A stretch of DNA of 64,000 nt from Parvibaculum sp963975745 (GTDB taxonomy: Bacteria; Pseudomonadota; Alphaproteobacteria; Parvibaculales; Parvibaculaceae). The DNA is taken from assembly GCF_963975745.1 (NCBI RefSeq), contig NZ_CAXBIB010000006.1:62001-126000 (forward strand). The letters are read 5' to 3'. Of this stretch, positions 39,999 through 50,756 are shown piece after piece; position 1 is the stretch's first letter; each line of letters begins with the position of its first letter. Both the position numbers and the translations under genes were made by a program. Under the pieces are notes generated by a model. It was not told where the DNA came from and searched no databases. It was given only the letters and a program-made list of their open reading frames with translations.

Positions 39999-40964
39999 TC
40001 AGCCGGCCGTGACGCGCGTCAGGAATTCATCGCATCGGGCGTTGGCAGCGGCGGCGAGTTCGCCGGGAAAGGCAACGAAGCCATGCGCACCGCCCGGATA
40101 GACGGCCAGTTCCGCCTCGTTGCCGGCCGCGATCCAGCGGCCATACATGAAGAGCGAATCGTCGAGCAGCGCGTCGCGCGTGCCGATGGTGAAGAGCGCC
40201 GGGCACAGGCCCTTGAGGTCGGCATAGAGCGGCGAGATATCCGGGTCGCGCTTGTCCTTGACGCCCTTCAGGAAGGCTTCGGAGAATTTCTCGATGTCGA
40301 GCGTGCGCAGGATCAGGCGCTCGTTGCCGAAAGCGCGCTGGCTTGGCGTCATCGTCATGTCGAAGGCGCCGAAGACCAGATTGGCGCCCTTGAAGCCCGC
40401 ATAGCCATGACGGTCGCGCATGCGCAGGATCGTAACCGCCGCAAGGTGCCCGCCGGCACTTTCGCCGCCGATGGTCAGCTTGTCGGTACCGAATTCCTTT
40501 TTCGCATTGGCGACCAGCCAGACGGCCGCGGCCTCGCAATCATCCGGCCCGGCCGGATAGGGGTGTTCGGGCGCCAGGCGATATTCGACGCTGACGCAGG
40601 CGAGACCGGCCTTGTCGGCGATGCGCTCCAGCAGCGGATCCTGCTGGTCGGCGGCGCCCAGCGTCCAGCCGCCCCCGTGAATATGCAGGTATACGCCTTT
40701 CGGATTGTCCGGCGCGATGACACGCAGCGCGATCCGGCCGCCCTTGCCGCCGATCTCGATGGTGCGGGCACGCGGCGATTTTGGCGCCAGCGGGAACGGG
40801 CCCTCGCCGCGGGCACGCGCATCGCGCACTTCCTGTGCACCGATGTCCCACCAGTCGGGCGCACCTTCCATCGCCTGGATAATGGCGTCGTTGATGGCTT
40901 TCGTTTCGGCCGAAATCGCATCGGCGGCGAACAGTTTCGGATCGAACGGATTGCTGCCTGACAT
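39999..40964 (-). CDS. Alpha/beta hydrolase of the hormone-sensitive-lipase family
   Basis: A 321-residue esterase. It has the HSL-type HGGG oxyanion motif (LHIHGGGW), the nucleophile elbow GGESAGGHLA, the acid in IGTRDALLDD and the histidine in YPGGAHGF. The DQQDPLLERIADKAGLACV segment and a capping N-terminal helix region are also typical. It would hydrolyse short- to medium-chain esters. It lies 100 bases downstream of a DJ-1-like gene. Confidence 0.9.
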   Translation of the reverse strand: MSGSNPFDPKLFAADAISAETKAINDAIIQAMEGAPDWWDIGAQEVRDARARGEGPFPLAPKSPRARTIEIGGKGGRIALRVIAPDNPKGVYLHIHGGGWTLGAADQQDPLLERIADKAGLACVSVEYRLAPEHPYPAGPDDCEAAAVWLVANAKKEFGTDKLTIGGESAGGHLAAVTILRMRDRHGYAGFKGANLVFGAFDMTMTPSQRAFGNERLILRTLDIEKFSEAFLKGVKDKRDPDISPLYADLKGLCPALFTIGTRDALLDDSLFMYGRWIAAGNEAELAVYPGGAHGFVAFPGELAAAANARCDEFLTRVTAG

Positions 40965-41064
40965 GGGTCCCCTCGTCGTGTGGCGTTTCTTTTGACGAAG
41001 TAGACCGGATTTCGCACAGGCCGTCCATCAGGCGCGCCGCGCCCGAACGCAAGGCCCGACCCCG

Positions 41065-41685
41065 TCAGACGGCGGCGCTGTAGGGCGGTGCGGGATCGTA
41101 TTCCATCAGGCGTTGCGTCAGACGGGCATGGTCCTGCCCGTGCATCTGGCCGGTGAGCCAGAGTGCCATGTCGATGCCGGCCGAAACACCGGCGGCCGTC
41201 ACGACATTGCCGTCGCGGACATAGCGGATGTTTTCGAGCACTTCCGCCGCTTCGCCACGCTTGCGGAGCTGCTCGATGAAACCCCAATGGGTGGTGACGC
41301 GCTTGCCGCGCGCCGGACCGGCGGCGCAGAGCAGCAACGCGCCGGTGCAGACGCTCGTTGTCCATTCGGCGGCGGTGGCCCGCTGCGCAATCCAGGCCAG
41401 CAGCTTTTCATTTTCCGCCGCGGGACGGGTGCCCTGCCCCCCCGGCACCAGCAGCAGATCGAGCTGCGGTGCATCGGCGATCGACACATGCGCTTCGACA
41501 CGCATGCCCTTGGCGCCGGTTATGGGGCCGCCCGTTTCCGAAACCAGAATGACGGTATCGGGGCGCTCGCGGCCTTCGAAGCCATGCGCTTCGTTGGACA
41601 TGGTGAAGACTTCATAGGGGCCGACGAAATCGAGTTCCTCGACGCCGTCGAAAATCAGAATGCCGATGGTGCGGTTGCGGGTCAT
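41065..41685 (-). CDS. DJ-1/PfpI family protein, isonitrile-hydratase-like
   Basis: A 206-residue DJ-1/PfpI-fold protein. The reactive cysteine is C113 in SVCTGALLL. The later TTHWGF, with His, matches the Cys-Thr-Gly/Thr-His-Trp pattern of isonitrile hydratases and AraC-linked DJ-1 domains. FDGVEELDFVGPYEVF is the conserved N-terminal strand-helix. It lies 16 bases after a paralogue. A role as hydratase, deglycase-like or stress protein cannot be separated by sequence alone. Confidence 0.85.
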   Translation of the reverse strand: MTRNRTIGILIFDGVEELDFVGPYEVFTMSNEAHGFEGRERPDTVILVSETGGPITGAKGMRVEAHVSIADAPQLDLLLVPGGQGTRPAAENEKLLAWIAQRATAAEWTTSVCTGALLLCAAGPARGKRVTTHWGFIEQLRKRGEAAEVLENIRYVRDGNVVTAAGVSAGIDMALWLTGQMHGQDHARLTQRLMEYDPAPPYSAAV

Positions 41686-41701
41686 GAATACTTCCTCGAT
41701 G

Positions 41702-42382
41702 TCAGAGCGACGGCTGCTTGAAGGACGGCGACGTTGCTTCCATCTGCGCCAGCAGGCCCGTTTCCTCCGCCGCGCGGATCGTCTTGTGAATGTGTTCGGG
41801 CGCTTCGTCGGCCGAACCGTAGCTGAAGGGCGGGTGCGGGTAATATTCGATGCCGAGCTGGATGGTCTTGGCTGTTTCCTCGCCGGCGATCAGCCGTGCG
41901 AGATAGAGTGCGCCGTCGATGCCGGCCGAGACGCCTGCCGTCGTCACGATCTTGCCATCGCGGCGATAGCGGTCGGACACGACCGTCGCACCGAAGGAGG
42001 CAACCGACTCGCGGGCATAATAATTCGTCGTCACCGTCTTTCCTTTCAGGATGCCGGCGGCGGCGAGAATCTCGACGCCGTTGCAGACACCGAAAGTCCA
42101 GGTGGAGGTTTCGTGCAGGCGACGGATGAAGGCGAGCGTCGCCTCGTTGGTCATTTGCGGCCGCCCGCCCGGCCCGCCGGGCACATAGAGAATGTCGGTG
42201 GTCTCGACTTCCGAATAATCGCGCCAGGCGGCCATGCCGCCGGAGCGCAGATCGTCGGCGATAACGGTCTTCTTTTCAGCAACGAATTCGACTTCGGCGC
42301 CCGGCAGCCAGCCGAGTACGGCATAGCCGCCGACAGCGTCGAGCATGGTGAAGCCGTCATAGAGAAGAATGGAGATGCGCAT
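41702..42382 (-). CDS. DJ-1/PfpI family protein
   Basis: A 226-residue DJ-1/PfpI protein. The nucleophile elbow is FGVCNGVEILAAAG with C100. The position that is TTHW in its two neighbours reads TTNYYA here, so the conserved histidine is lost and the catalytic behaviour probably differs. It starts within the last 26 bases of the upstream GlxA-type regulator gene, with AGGGAATC before the ATG. Confidence 0.83.
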   Translation of the reverse strand: MRISILLYDGFTMLDAVGGYAVLGWLPGAEVEFVAEKKTVIADDLRSGGMAAWRDYSEVETTDILYVPGGPGGRPQMTNEATLAFIRRLHETSTWTFGVCNGVEILAAAGILKGKTVTTNYYARESVASFGATVVSDRYRRDGKIVTTAGVSAGIDGALYLARLIAGEETAKTIQLGIEYYPHPPFSYGSADEAPEHIHKTIRAAEETGLLAQMEATSPSFKQPSL

Positions 42383-43433
42383 TGTTCGAGATTCCCTGAT
42401 TTGAAGGCACGGCGTCGCGGCGTGCGGTGCGGAAGCGTTCGCGGTAGCGGCCGGGGGTGACGCCGAGATGGCGCAGAAAGGCGCGGCGCATGCGCTCTGC
42501 GGCGCCGAAACCGGCATCGGCAGAAACGGCGTCGAGCGACAGGTCGCTGCCGGCAAGGCGGCGGCAGGCTTCGTCGAGACGGGCGCGCTCGACGAATTGC
42601 GCCGGTGTGATGCCGGTCTCCTCGGCGAAGCGGCGGGCAAAGCTGCGCTCGCTCATGGCGGCACGGGCTGCCAGCGCCGGCACCGAAAGGTCGGCCCGCG
42701 GATTCTCGACGATGAAGGCACAGACCCGCGACAGGCGCGTATCGGAAACGCGCTGGGCGGCAAGCTGCGCCGAGAATTGCGATTGGCCGCCGGGTCGCAT
42801 CAGATACATCACGTGATGACGCGCGATCAGCAACGCCGCGTCGCGGCCGAGGTCTTCCTCGATCAGCGCCAGCGCCAGATCCATGCCGGCGGTGACGCCG
42901 GCCGAGGTCCAGAATTTTCCGTCGCGCACATAGATCGCATCGTCCTCCACCGTGACGGCGGGGAAGCGCTGGCGCATGGTCGGGGCATAGGCCCAGTGGG
43001 TCGTCGCACGGCGGCCGTCGAGCAGACCGGCGGAGGCGAGGATGACCGAACCGGTGCAGATCGAAACGACGCGGGCGGCCGGCGCGGCAGCGGTGCGCAG
43101 AAAGGCCAGCATCCGCTCATCCTCCATCGCGGCGCGCGAGCCGAGGCCGCCGGTCACCATCAGCGTGTCGAGCGCGGCGAGGTCGGCCGCCGTCACGTCG
43201 TCCATCGTCCGGCCGGCATGCAGGGCAAGGCCGCTCGTCGTCATGACCGGACCGGGCTCGGCCGAGACAAGTTCAACCGCATAGGCCGGGCGGCCATCGG
43301 GGAGCAGGGCCGTGCTCAAAATCTGCAAGGGTCCGGCGATGTCGAGGATCTGGGCGTCGGCATAGGCGAGCATCATCACCCGGCGGGGGGCCGGGGCGGT
43401 TTTGCGGGATGTCGGCCTGGCAGCGTTGATCAT
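42357..43433 (-). CDS. GlxA family transcriptional regulator (DJ-1 domain plus AraC HTH)
   Basis: A 358-residue regulator. Residues about 15-195 are a DJ-1/PfpI domain with SICTGSVILASAG and TTHWAYAP. Residues about 230-340 are an AraC-type double helix-turn-helix (ERSFARRFAEETGITPAQFV, AERMRRAFLRHLGVTPGRYR). It is the first gene of a three-gene run in which all products share the DJ-1 fold. It probably activates this run in response to a small molecule bound in the DJ-1 domain (inference). Confidence 0.9.
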   Translation of the reverse strand: MINAARPTSRKTAPAPRRVMMLAYADAQILDIAGPLQILSTALLPDGRPAYAVELVSAEPGPVMTTSGLALHAGRTMDDVTAADLAALDTLMVTGGLGSRAAMEDERMLAFLRTAAAPAARVVSICTGSVILASAGLLDGRRATTHWAYAPTMRQRFPAVTVEDDAIYVRDGKFWTSAGVTAGMDLALALIEEDLGRDAALLIARHHVMYLMRPGGQSQFSAQLAAQRVSDTRLSRVCAFIVENPRADLSVPALAARAAMSERSFARRFAEETGITPAQFVERARLDEACRRLAGSDLSLDAVSADAGFGAAERMRRAFLRHLGVTPGRYRERFRTARRDAVPSNQGISNNAHLHSSL

Positions 43434-43504
43434 GGAGCCAGACTAGGCCGGGCAAGGCTTGGCTGAAATGACAAACGACACGCATTTTCTGCCAAAGGGT
43501 CCAA

Positions 43505-43535
43505 GAAAAAGCCCCGCCCTTTTCAGGGCGGGGCT
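43505..43535 (-). terminator. Rho-independent terminator of the beta-oxidation operon
   Basis: Strong hairpin AGCCCCGCCCT/AGGGCGGGGCT with a GAAA loop, followed on the minus strand by TTTTTC. It begins 27 bases after the stop codon of the FadB/FadJ-type gene. Confidence 0.92.
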
Positions 43536-43561
43536 TACGAATCTGCCGGTCGCGGGCGGGA

Positions 43562-45817
43562 TCAGGCCGCCGCCTTCTCCTTGCCCGGCGCGAAGCGGCC
43601 ATAGAAGGTTTCGCCCTTCGAGGCCATGTCGCGCAGGAGTTTCGACGGCGTGAAGCGGGGCCCGTATTTCTGAGCGAGCTTGTCGCAGGCTTCGACAAAC
43701 TCTTTCGTGCCGACCATGTCGATCAGCGACAGCGGGCCGCCGGCCCATGGCGCGAAGCCCCAGCCGAGGATCGCGCCAACATCGGCATCGCGCACGTCGG
43801 TCACCACGCCCTCCTCGAAGCAGCGCGCGGCCTCCAGCGCCTGAATGTAGAGGAAGCGGTTCTTCAGCTCCTGCACGTCAAGGTCGTCGGGATTCTCGCT
43901 CTTGCCGACGAGATCGGCGAGGCCCGGCCAGAGCTTCTTCTTGCCGTCAGCCGGATAGTCGTAGAAGCCCTTGCCGGCCTTCTTGCCGACGCGGCCGAGG
44001 TCGACCACCATCTTCTTGACCAGATCGTCGGCGGGCGAGCCGACATACTTGTCGCCGAGATCCTTCTTCGTCTGCTCGCGCACCTTGTAGGCGAGGTCGA
44101 GCGAGACTTCGTCGTTAAGGGCCAGCGGCGCCATCGGCATGCCGGTCATCTTGCCGACATTCTCGATCATGGCGGGGGGCACACCCTCGCCCAGCATCGC
44201 GAGACCTTCGCCGACATAGGTACCGAAGCAGCGCGAGGTGTAGAAGCCGCGGCTGTCATTGACGACGATCGGCGTCTTCCTGATCTGCTTGACGTAATCC
44301 ATCGCCTTGGCGAGCGTCTCGTCGCTGGTCTTCTTGCCCATGATGATTTCGACAAGCTGCATCTTGTCGACGGGCGAGAAGAAATGGATGCCGATGAAGT
44401 TTTCGGGGCTGGCGGAGGCTTCCGCGAGGCCGGTGATCGGCAGGGTTGAGGTGTTGGAGCCGTAGATGCCGCCCGCCGCGAGTTGCGGTTCGGCTTTCTT
44501 CGTCACTTCCGCCTTGATCTCGCGGCTTTCGAAGACCGCTTCGATGACGAGGTCGGCGCCCTTGAGGTCGTCGTAATTCGTCGTCGGCTTGATCAGGCCG
44601 AGCAGCTTGTCGGCCTTTTCCTGCGTGGTCTTGCCGCGCTCAAGCGCCTTGGCCAGCAGTTTTTCGGAGTAGGCCTTGCCCTTCTCGGCATTGGCCTGTT
44701 CGGTGTCGAGCAGCACGACTTCCATGCCGGCCTGGGCCGACACATAGGCGATGCCCGCACCCATCATGCCGGCGCCGAGGATGCCGAGCTTCTTGACCTG
44801 AAAGGGCGCGATGCCCGACGGGCGGCGCGCGCCCTTGGCCAGTTCCTGCATCGAGAGGAAGAGCGAACGGATCATCGCCTTTGAGCGCGGGTCCATCAGC
44901 AGCCTGGTGAAGTAGCGCGTCTCGATGCGCAAGCCCGCCTCGATCGGCACCTGCAGCCCTTCATAGACGCAGGACATGATGTATTTCTGCGCCGGGTAGT
45001 TGCCATGCGTCTGCTTGTGCAGCGTTGCATTGCCGATGGTGAAGACCTGGCCGCCGCCCTTGGAATGCGGATCGCCGCCGGGCACGCGATAGCCCTCGCG
45101 GTCCCAGGGCTGGATGGCGATGGCATAGACTTCCGGGCCCTTCTTGCCGAGTTTCACTTTCGGCTGGGCCAGGCCTTCCTTCAACCATGCCTTGGCGGCC
45201 GAGACGAGTTCGGCAGCGGGCACCACCTTGTGGACGATGCCTGCCTTCAACGCCTTTTGCGGGTCGAGCGAGGTGCCCTGCAGGATCAGCGGCAAGGCCG
45301 CCTGCGCACCGATGAGACGCGGCAGGCGCTGGGTGCCGCCGCCGCCGGGCAGCAGGCCGACCTTGGCTTCCGGCAGGCCGATCTGCGTTTTCGGATTGTC
45401 GGACGCGACGCGGTAGTGGCAGGCCAGCGTCACCTCGAGGCCGCCGCCCAGTGCCGTGCCGTTGATCGCGGCGGCAACCGGCTTGCCGCAGGTTTCGAGC
45501 GAGCGCAGCAGCATGTTGAACTTGAGGTTGCCCTCATACATCGCCTTGACGCGATCTTCGGGCGAACCGCCGCCGGAACCGCCACCTGCCTGGCCGCCCA
45601 TCATCGACAGATCGGCACCGGCACAGAAGGCATCCTTGCCGGAAGTCAGCACGGCACCCTTGATGGCGTCGTCGGACATGATCTTCTCGATGATCGCGGC
45701 CATGTCGGCCATCGAGCCTTGCGAAAGGACGTTCATCGAACGGCCGGGCATGTCCCAGGTGATCAGGGCGATGCCGTCGGCATCGACGTCGAACTTGAAA
45801 TTTTCATAAGTGGTCAT
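43562..45817 (-). CDS. 3-Hydroxyacyl-CoA dehydrogenase/enoyl-CoA hydratase, FadB/FadJ type
   Basis: A 751-residue bifunctional beta-oxidation protein. Residues 1-200 are a crotonase domain with oxyanion site FCAGADL and the catalytic glutamates in GGGLEVTLA (E128) and IGLPEAKVG (E150). From residue 343 follows an NAD-binding domain with ILGAGMMGAGIA, then the catalytic histidine in IGIHFFSPVDKM. Two C-terminal helical domains complete it. It is last in an operon with a thiolase and two acyl-CoA dehydrogenases, so the operon encodes a complete cycle. Seven bases separate it from the thiolase gene. Confidence 0.94.
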   Translation of the reverse strand: MTTYENFKFDVDADGIALITWDMPGRSMNVLSQGSMADMAAIIEKIMSDDAIKGAVLTSGKDAFCAGADLSMMGGQAGGGSGGGSPEDRVKAMYEGNLKFNMLLRSLETCGKPVAAAINGTALGGGLEVTLACHYRVASDNPKTQIGLPEAKVGLLPGGGGTQRLPRLIGAQAALPLILQGTSLDPQKALKAGIVHKVVPAAELVSAAKAWLKEGLAQPKVKLGKKGPEVYAIAIQPWDREGYRVPGGDPHSKGGGQVFTIGNATLHKQTHGNYPAQKYIMSCVYEGLQVPIEAGLRIETRYFTRLLMDPRSKAMIRSLFLSMQELAKGARRPSGIAPFQVKKLGILGAGMMGAGIAYVSAQAGMEVVLLDTEQANAEKGKAYSEKLLAKALERGKTTQEKADKLLGLIKPTTNYDDLKGADLVIEAVFESREIKAEVTKKAEPQLAAGGIYGSNTSTLPITGLAEASASPENFIGIHFFSPVDKMQLVEIIMGKKTSDETLAKAMDYVKQIRKTPIVVNDSRGFYTSRCFGTYVGEGLAMLGEGVPPAMIENVGKMTGMPMAPLALNDEVSLDLAYKVREQTKKDLGDKYVGSPADDLVKKMVVDLGRVGKKAGKGFYDYPADGKKKLWPGLADLVGKSENPDDLDVQELKNRFLYIQALEAARCFEEGVVTDVRDADVGAILGWGFAPWAGGPLSLIDMVGTKEFVEACDKLAQKYGPRFTPSKLLRDMASKGETFYGRFAPGKEKAAA

Positions 45818-45824
45818 TGTCGCC

Positions 45825-47030
45825 TCACACGCGTTCGATGATGGTGGCCGTTCCCATGCCCGCGCCGACGCAGAGCGTGATCAGTGCGGTGTTGAGATCG
45901 CGGCGCTCAAGCTCGTCGAGCACGGTGCCGAGGATCATGCCGCCGGTCGCACCCAGCGGATGGCCCATGGCGATGGCGCCGCCATTGACGTTCATCTTCT
46001 CGTGCGGAATGTCGAGCGCCTGCATCATGCGCAGCACGACCGATGCGAAAGCTTCGTTCAATTCGTAGAGGTCGATGTCCTCGGGCTTCATGCCGGCCTT
46101 GGCCAGCACCTTGCGCGAAACATCGGCGGGGCCCGTCAGCATGATGCAGGGTTCCGAGCCGATCGAGGCCATGGCGCGGATGCGGGCGCGCGGCTTCAGG
46201 CCCATGCCCTTGCCGGTGGCGGCATTGCCGACGAGAACGGCGGAGGCGCCATCGACGATGCCCGAAGAATTGCCGGCATGATGGACGTGGGTGATTTCCT
46301 CCACTTCCGGGTAGCGGGCGAGCGCGACGCCGTCGAAGGCAAATTCGCCCAGAGAAGCGAAGGACGGCTGCAGCGCCGCCAGCGACTGCATCGTCGCTTC
46401 GGGCCGCATATGCTCGTCATGATCGAGAATGGTGAGGCCGTTGATATCCTTCACCGGGATGACCGACTTCGCAAAATAGCCCTTGTCCCAAGCATTCTTT
46501 GCGCGCTTCTGGCTCTCGACGGCATAGGCGTCGACATCGGTGCGGGAGAAGCCGTATTTGGTGCAGATCAGGTCCGCACCGATGCCCTGCGGCGTGAAAT
46601 AGGACTTGAAGGCAATGTTCGGATCGGTCGACCAGGAGCCGCCGCTCGCGCCCATTCCGACGCGCGACATCGACTCGACACCGCCGCCGATCGCCATGTC
46701 GGCCTCGCCGGACATGACCTTTGCGGCTGCCATGTTGGTGGCCTCGAGACCGGAGGCGCAGAAGCGGTTGATCTGAACGCCGGCGGTCGTCTGTGCGTAG
46801 TCGGCATTCAGCACCGCGATGCGGGCGATGTCGCCACCCTGCTCACCGACCGGGTCGACGCAGCCAAGCACGACGTCGTCGACCTTCGATGTGTCGAGGC
46901 CGTTGCGGTCGCGGATTGCCTTCAGCGTCTGTGTCGACAGTTCGAGCGCCGTCACCTCGTGAAGCGCGCCGTCCTTCTTGCCCTTGCCGCGCGGCGTGCG
47001 CACGGTGTCGTAGACGAAACATTCGGTCAT
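45825..47030 (-). CDS. Acetyl-CoA C-acetyltransferase (FadA-type thiolase)
   Basis: A 401-residue thiolase. The acyl-binding cysteine is C91 (NRFCASGLEATNM). NEAF and AMGHPLGATGGM hold the active-site histidine, and LCVGAGMGTATI the second cysteine. CAGGGAGAC precedes the ATG at 47030; the upstream extension to 47105 is not supported. It is distinct from the thiolase at 18-19 kb. It works with the adjoining FadB/FadJ-type protein to release acetyl-CoA. Confidence 0.94.
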   Translation of the reverse strand: MTECFVYDTVRTPRGKGKKDGALHEVTALELSTQTLKAIRDRNGLDTSKVDDVVLGCVDPVGEQGGDIARIAVLNADYAQTTAGVQINRFCASGLEATNMAAAKVMSGEADMAIGGGVESMSRVGMGASGGSWSTDPNIAFKSYFTPQGIGADLICTKYGFSRTDVDAYAVESQKRAKNAWDKGYFAKSVIPVKDINGLTILDHDEHMRPEATMQSLAALQPSFASLGEFAFDGVALARYPEVEEITHVHHAGNSSGIVDGASAVLVGNAATGKGMGLKPRARIRAMASIGSEPCIMLTGPADVSRKVLAKAGMKPEDIDLYELNEAFASVVLRMMQALDIPHEKMNVNGGAIAMGHPLGATGGMILGTVLDELERRDLNTALITLCVGAGMGTATIIERV

Positions 47031-47088
47031 TGTGTGTCTCCCTGGGGGAACGGTTCTAGTGTGTTGCGTGTTGCGAGAGGCCGGCACG

Positions 47089-48246
<1,158 letters not shown>

Positions 48247-48271
48247 TCGTGCAGCTCCCTGTCTTCGATTG

Positions 48272-50065
48272 TCAGAATTCGTTGGCGGCCATTGCCATCA
48301 TGGGATCGGCGCCGTGGCGGATGCGCGCCAGATGCATCGCCGTTTCGGGCACGACATGCTCCATGTAGAAGCGGCCTGTTTTTATTTTCGTTTCGTAGTA
48401 GGCCTTGTCGCCCTCACTTCGGGCGGCAAGCCTGTCGAGCGCGACCTTCGCCATCATGGCCCACATGAAGGCAAGCCCGGTGATGCCGAAGAGATGCATG
48501 TAGGGCGTCGAGCCGGCACCGGCGTGATCGGGATTTGCGAGCGCGTTCTCCATGAACCACATGGTTGCCGCCTCTAGATCCTTGCGGGCAGCCGCCAGCG
48601 GGTCGAGGAACGGCTTCAGATCGGCATTGTCCTGATTGGCGGCAATGAAGTCGTCGACCGCCTTGAAGAAGGCGAAGACCGCCCGCCCGCTATTCTGCGC
48701 CAGCTTGCGGCCCACCAGGTCGAGTGCCTGCACGCCGTTGGCGCCTTCATAGATCATCGCGATACGGGCATCGCGCACGAACTGGCCCATGCCCCATTCG
48801 TCGATATAGCCGTGACCGCCATAGACCTGCTGCGCATCGACCGCATGGGCAAAACCGCGATCGGTGAAATAACCCTTCAACACTGGCGTCAGCAGCGACA
48901 TCATGTCGTCGCCGAATTCGCGCGTCTTTTCATCGTCCGAGCGGTGCGAAAGATCGCCATGCAGCGCCGTCCAGACCAGCAGCGCACGGGCGCCCTCGTT
49001 GAACGACTTCGCGTTGAGCAGCATGCGGCGGATGTCGGGATGGACGATCAGCGGATCGGCCGGCTTGTCTTCGGCCTTCGGACCGGTCAGCGAGCGGCCC
49101 TGCAGGCGTTCCAGCGCATAGGTGACCGCGTTCTGGTACGCGACTTCCGATTGCGAGAGGCCCTGCAGGCCGACGCCGAGCCGGGCCTCGTTCATCATCG
49201 TGAACATCGCGCGCAGGCCCTTGTGCTCCTCGCCGACCAGCCAGCCGGTCGCCTCGTCGTAGTTCAGCACGCAGGTCGCGTTGCCGTGAATGCCCATCTT
49301 CTCTTCGAGCGAGCCGACCGAAACGCCGTTGCGGTTTCCGAGCGAGCCATCCTCGTTGACCAGGTATTTCGGCACCAGGAAAAGCGAGATGCCCTTGACG
49401 CCGGCGGGTGCGCCTTCGATTCGCGCCAGCACCAGATGCAGGATGTTCTCGGCGAGGTCGTGATCGCCGGCCGAGATGAAGATCTTCTGGCCGCTGATCT
49501 TGTAGGAACCGTCGCCGACCGGTACCGCCTTGGTGCGCAGCAGGCCGAGATCGGTGCCGCAATGGGGCTCGGTCAGGTTCATCGTGCCGGTCCATTCGCC
49601 GGTCACGAGCTTCGGTAGATATTTCTTCTTCTGCTCGTCGGTGCCGTGCTGCGACAGCGCCGAATAGGCGCCATGGCTGAGACCCGGATACATGCCGAAG
49701 GCCATGTTGGCCGAGGATACCATTTCATTGAAAATCACGCCCAGCGCATTGGGCAGACCCTGACCGCCATAGGCGGTGTCGGCGACCAGTGCCGGCCAGC
49801 CGCCATCCACCAGCAGCTTGTAGGCATTCTTGAAGCCCGTCGGCGTCGTGACCACGCCGTTTTCGAGCCTGCAACCTTCGCGGTCGCCAATCTGGTTCAG
49901 CGGCTGCAGGACTTCTTCAGCGAGCTTGCCCGCTTCCTCGAGGATCGCATCGACGAGATCGGCCGGCGCATCGGCAAAACCGGGCAGGTCGGCATATTGC
50001 GAGAAATCCAGAAGCTCGTTCAGCAGAAAGCGATATTCGCGCAGCGGCGCTTTGTAGGTCGGCAT
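48272..50065 (-). CDS. Acyl-CoA dehydrogenase with C-terminal extension
   Basis: A 597-residue dehydrogenase about 200 residues longer than the standard form, like the acyl-CoA dehydrogenase C-terminal-domain (DmdC-like) class. Core motifs are NLTEPHCGTDLGLL, SGQKIFISAGDHDL, VYGGHGYIDEWGMGQFVRD and IYEGANGVQALDL, where the glutamate is the catalytic base. The last 130 residues form the extra helical domain. CGGAGGAAACCC precedes the ATG at 50065. It is downstream of the MerR regulator gene, 51 bases away. Confidence 0.93.
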   Translation of the reverse strand: MPTYKAPLREYRFLLNELLDFSQYADLPGFADAPADLVDAILEEAGKLAEEVLQPLNQIGDREGCRLENGVVTTPTGFKNAYKLLVDGGWPALVADTAYGGQGLPNALGVIFNEMVSSANMAFGMYPGLSHGAYSALSQHGTDEQKKKYLPKLVTGEWTGTMNLTEPHCGTDLGLLRTKAVPVGDGSYKISGQKIFISAGDHDLAENILHLVLARIEGAPAGVKGISLFLVPKYLVNEDGSLGNRNGVSVGSLEEKMGIHGNATCVLNYDEATGWLVGEEHKGLRAMFTMMNEARLGVGLQGLSQSEVAYQNAVTYALERLQGRSLTGPKAEDKPADPLIVHPDIRRMLLNAKSFNEGARALLVWTALHGDLSHRSDDEKTREFGDDMMSLLTPVLKGYFTDRGFAHAVDAQQVYGGHGYIDEWGMGQFVRDARIAMIYEGANGVQALDLVGRKLAQNSGRAVFAFFKAVDDFIAANQDNADLKPFLDPLAAARKDLEAATMWFMENALANPDHAGAGSTPYMHLFGITGLAFMWAMMAKVALDRLAARSEGDKAYYETKIKTGRFYMEHVVPETAMHLARIRHGADPMMAMAANEF

Positions 50066-50116
50066 GGGTTTCCTCCGGCGGGGATTGCGCGCCCGTTCAG
50101 GCCGGGCCGCCAAGCG

Positions 50117-50626
50117 TCAGACGATAACCTTTTCCGGCTTTTTCGTCTTTGCCGCTTCGGAGGCCAGAAGCTTCTTTTCGGCCCGATCGCGCTTTTCGCT
50201 GGCGGCGATCTGTGCCTCGAGCCGGGCGCAGCTCTCTTCCAGGGTCTTGATCTGGAGATCGATCTCGCTGCGCTGTTCCCGCAGGCTCTCGATGCGGCGG
50301 CGGAACTTGGCGACGGCGACGCGATTCTGCGTCTCGCAACCGTCTTCCTGGTCGTAATGGCTGAGGATTTCCTTGATCTCGGCCAGGGCCAGACCGACAT
50401 TCTTGCCGCGCACGATCAGGGTCAGACGGGCGCGGTCGCGCGGATGATAGACGCGGGTCTGGCCGCGCCGCTCCGGCGACAACAAGCCCTTGTCCTCGTA
50501 AAATCGAATGGCGCGGGTTGTCAGGCCGAACTCCTCCGCGAGCTGGGTGATCGAGAAGGTCTCGCCGGCGATGTCGCGGGTGTCGCGGCGCGGCGCCCCG
50601 GCGGCACTGTGTAGCTGCTGTTCCAT
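50117..50626 (-). CDS. MerR family transcriptional regulator, LiuR-like
   Basis: A 169-residue regulator. The winged HTH is at 24-92: FSITQLAEEFGLTTRAIRFY, LLSPERRGQTRVYHPRDRAR and LALAEIKEIL. A charged coiled coil and a lysine-rich tail follow. The sequence matches regulators of branched-chain and fatty-acid catabolism (LiuR), and the promoter at 50757-50785 carries the expected operator. GGGAGAG before the ATG at 50626 fixes the start. It is the first gene of the acyl-CoA operon, so it is probably self-regulated. Confidence 0.88.
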   Translation of the reverse strand: MEQQLHSAAGAPRRDTRDIAGETFSITQLAEEFGLTTRAIRFYEDKGLLSPERRGQTRVYHPRDRARLTLIVRGKNVGLALAEIKEILSHYDQEDGCETQNRVAVAKFRRRIESLREQRSEIDLQIKTLEESCARLEAQIAASEKRDRAEKKLLASEAAKTKKPEKVIV

Positions 50627-50756
50627 GATCGGTCTCTCCCTGACCACCGGCGCGGCAACGACCCTGATGGTGCCAACCGCGCCCGGACGACATTGAAGTG
50701 CGGCAGCGGACTGCCGCTTTTCTGGCTGTTTTCAGCCGTTTTTCGAAGTGGACCGG

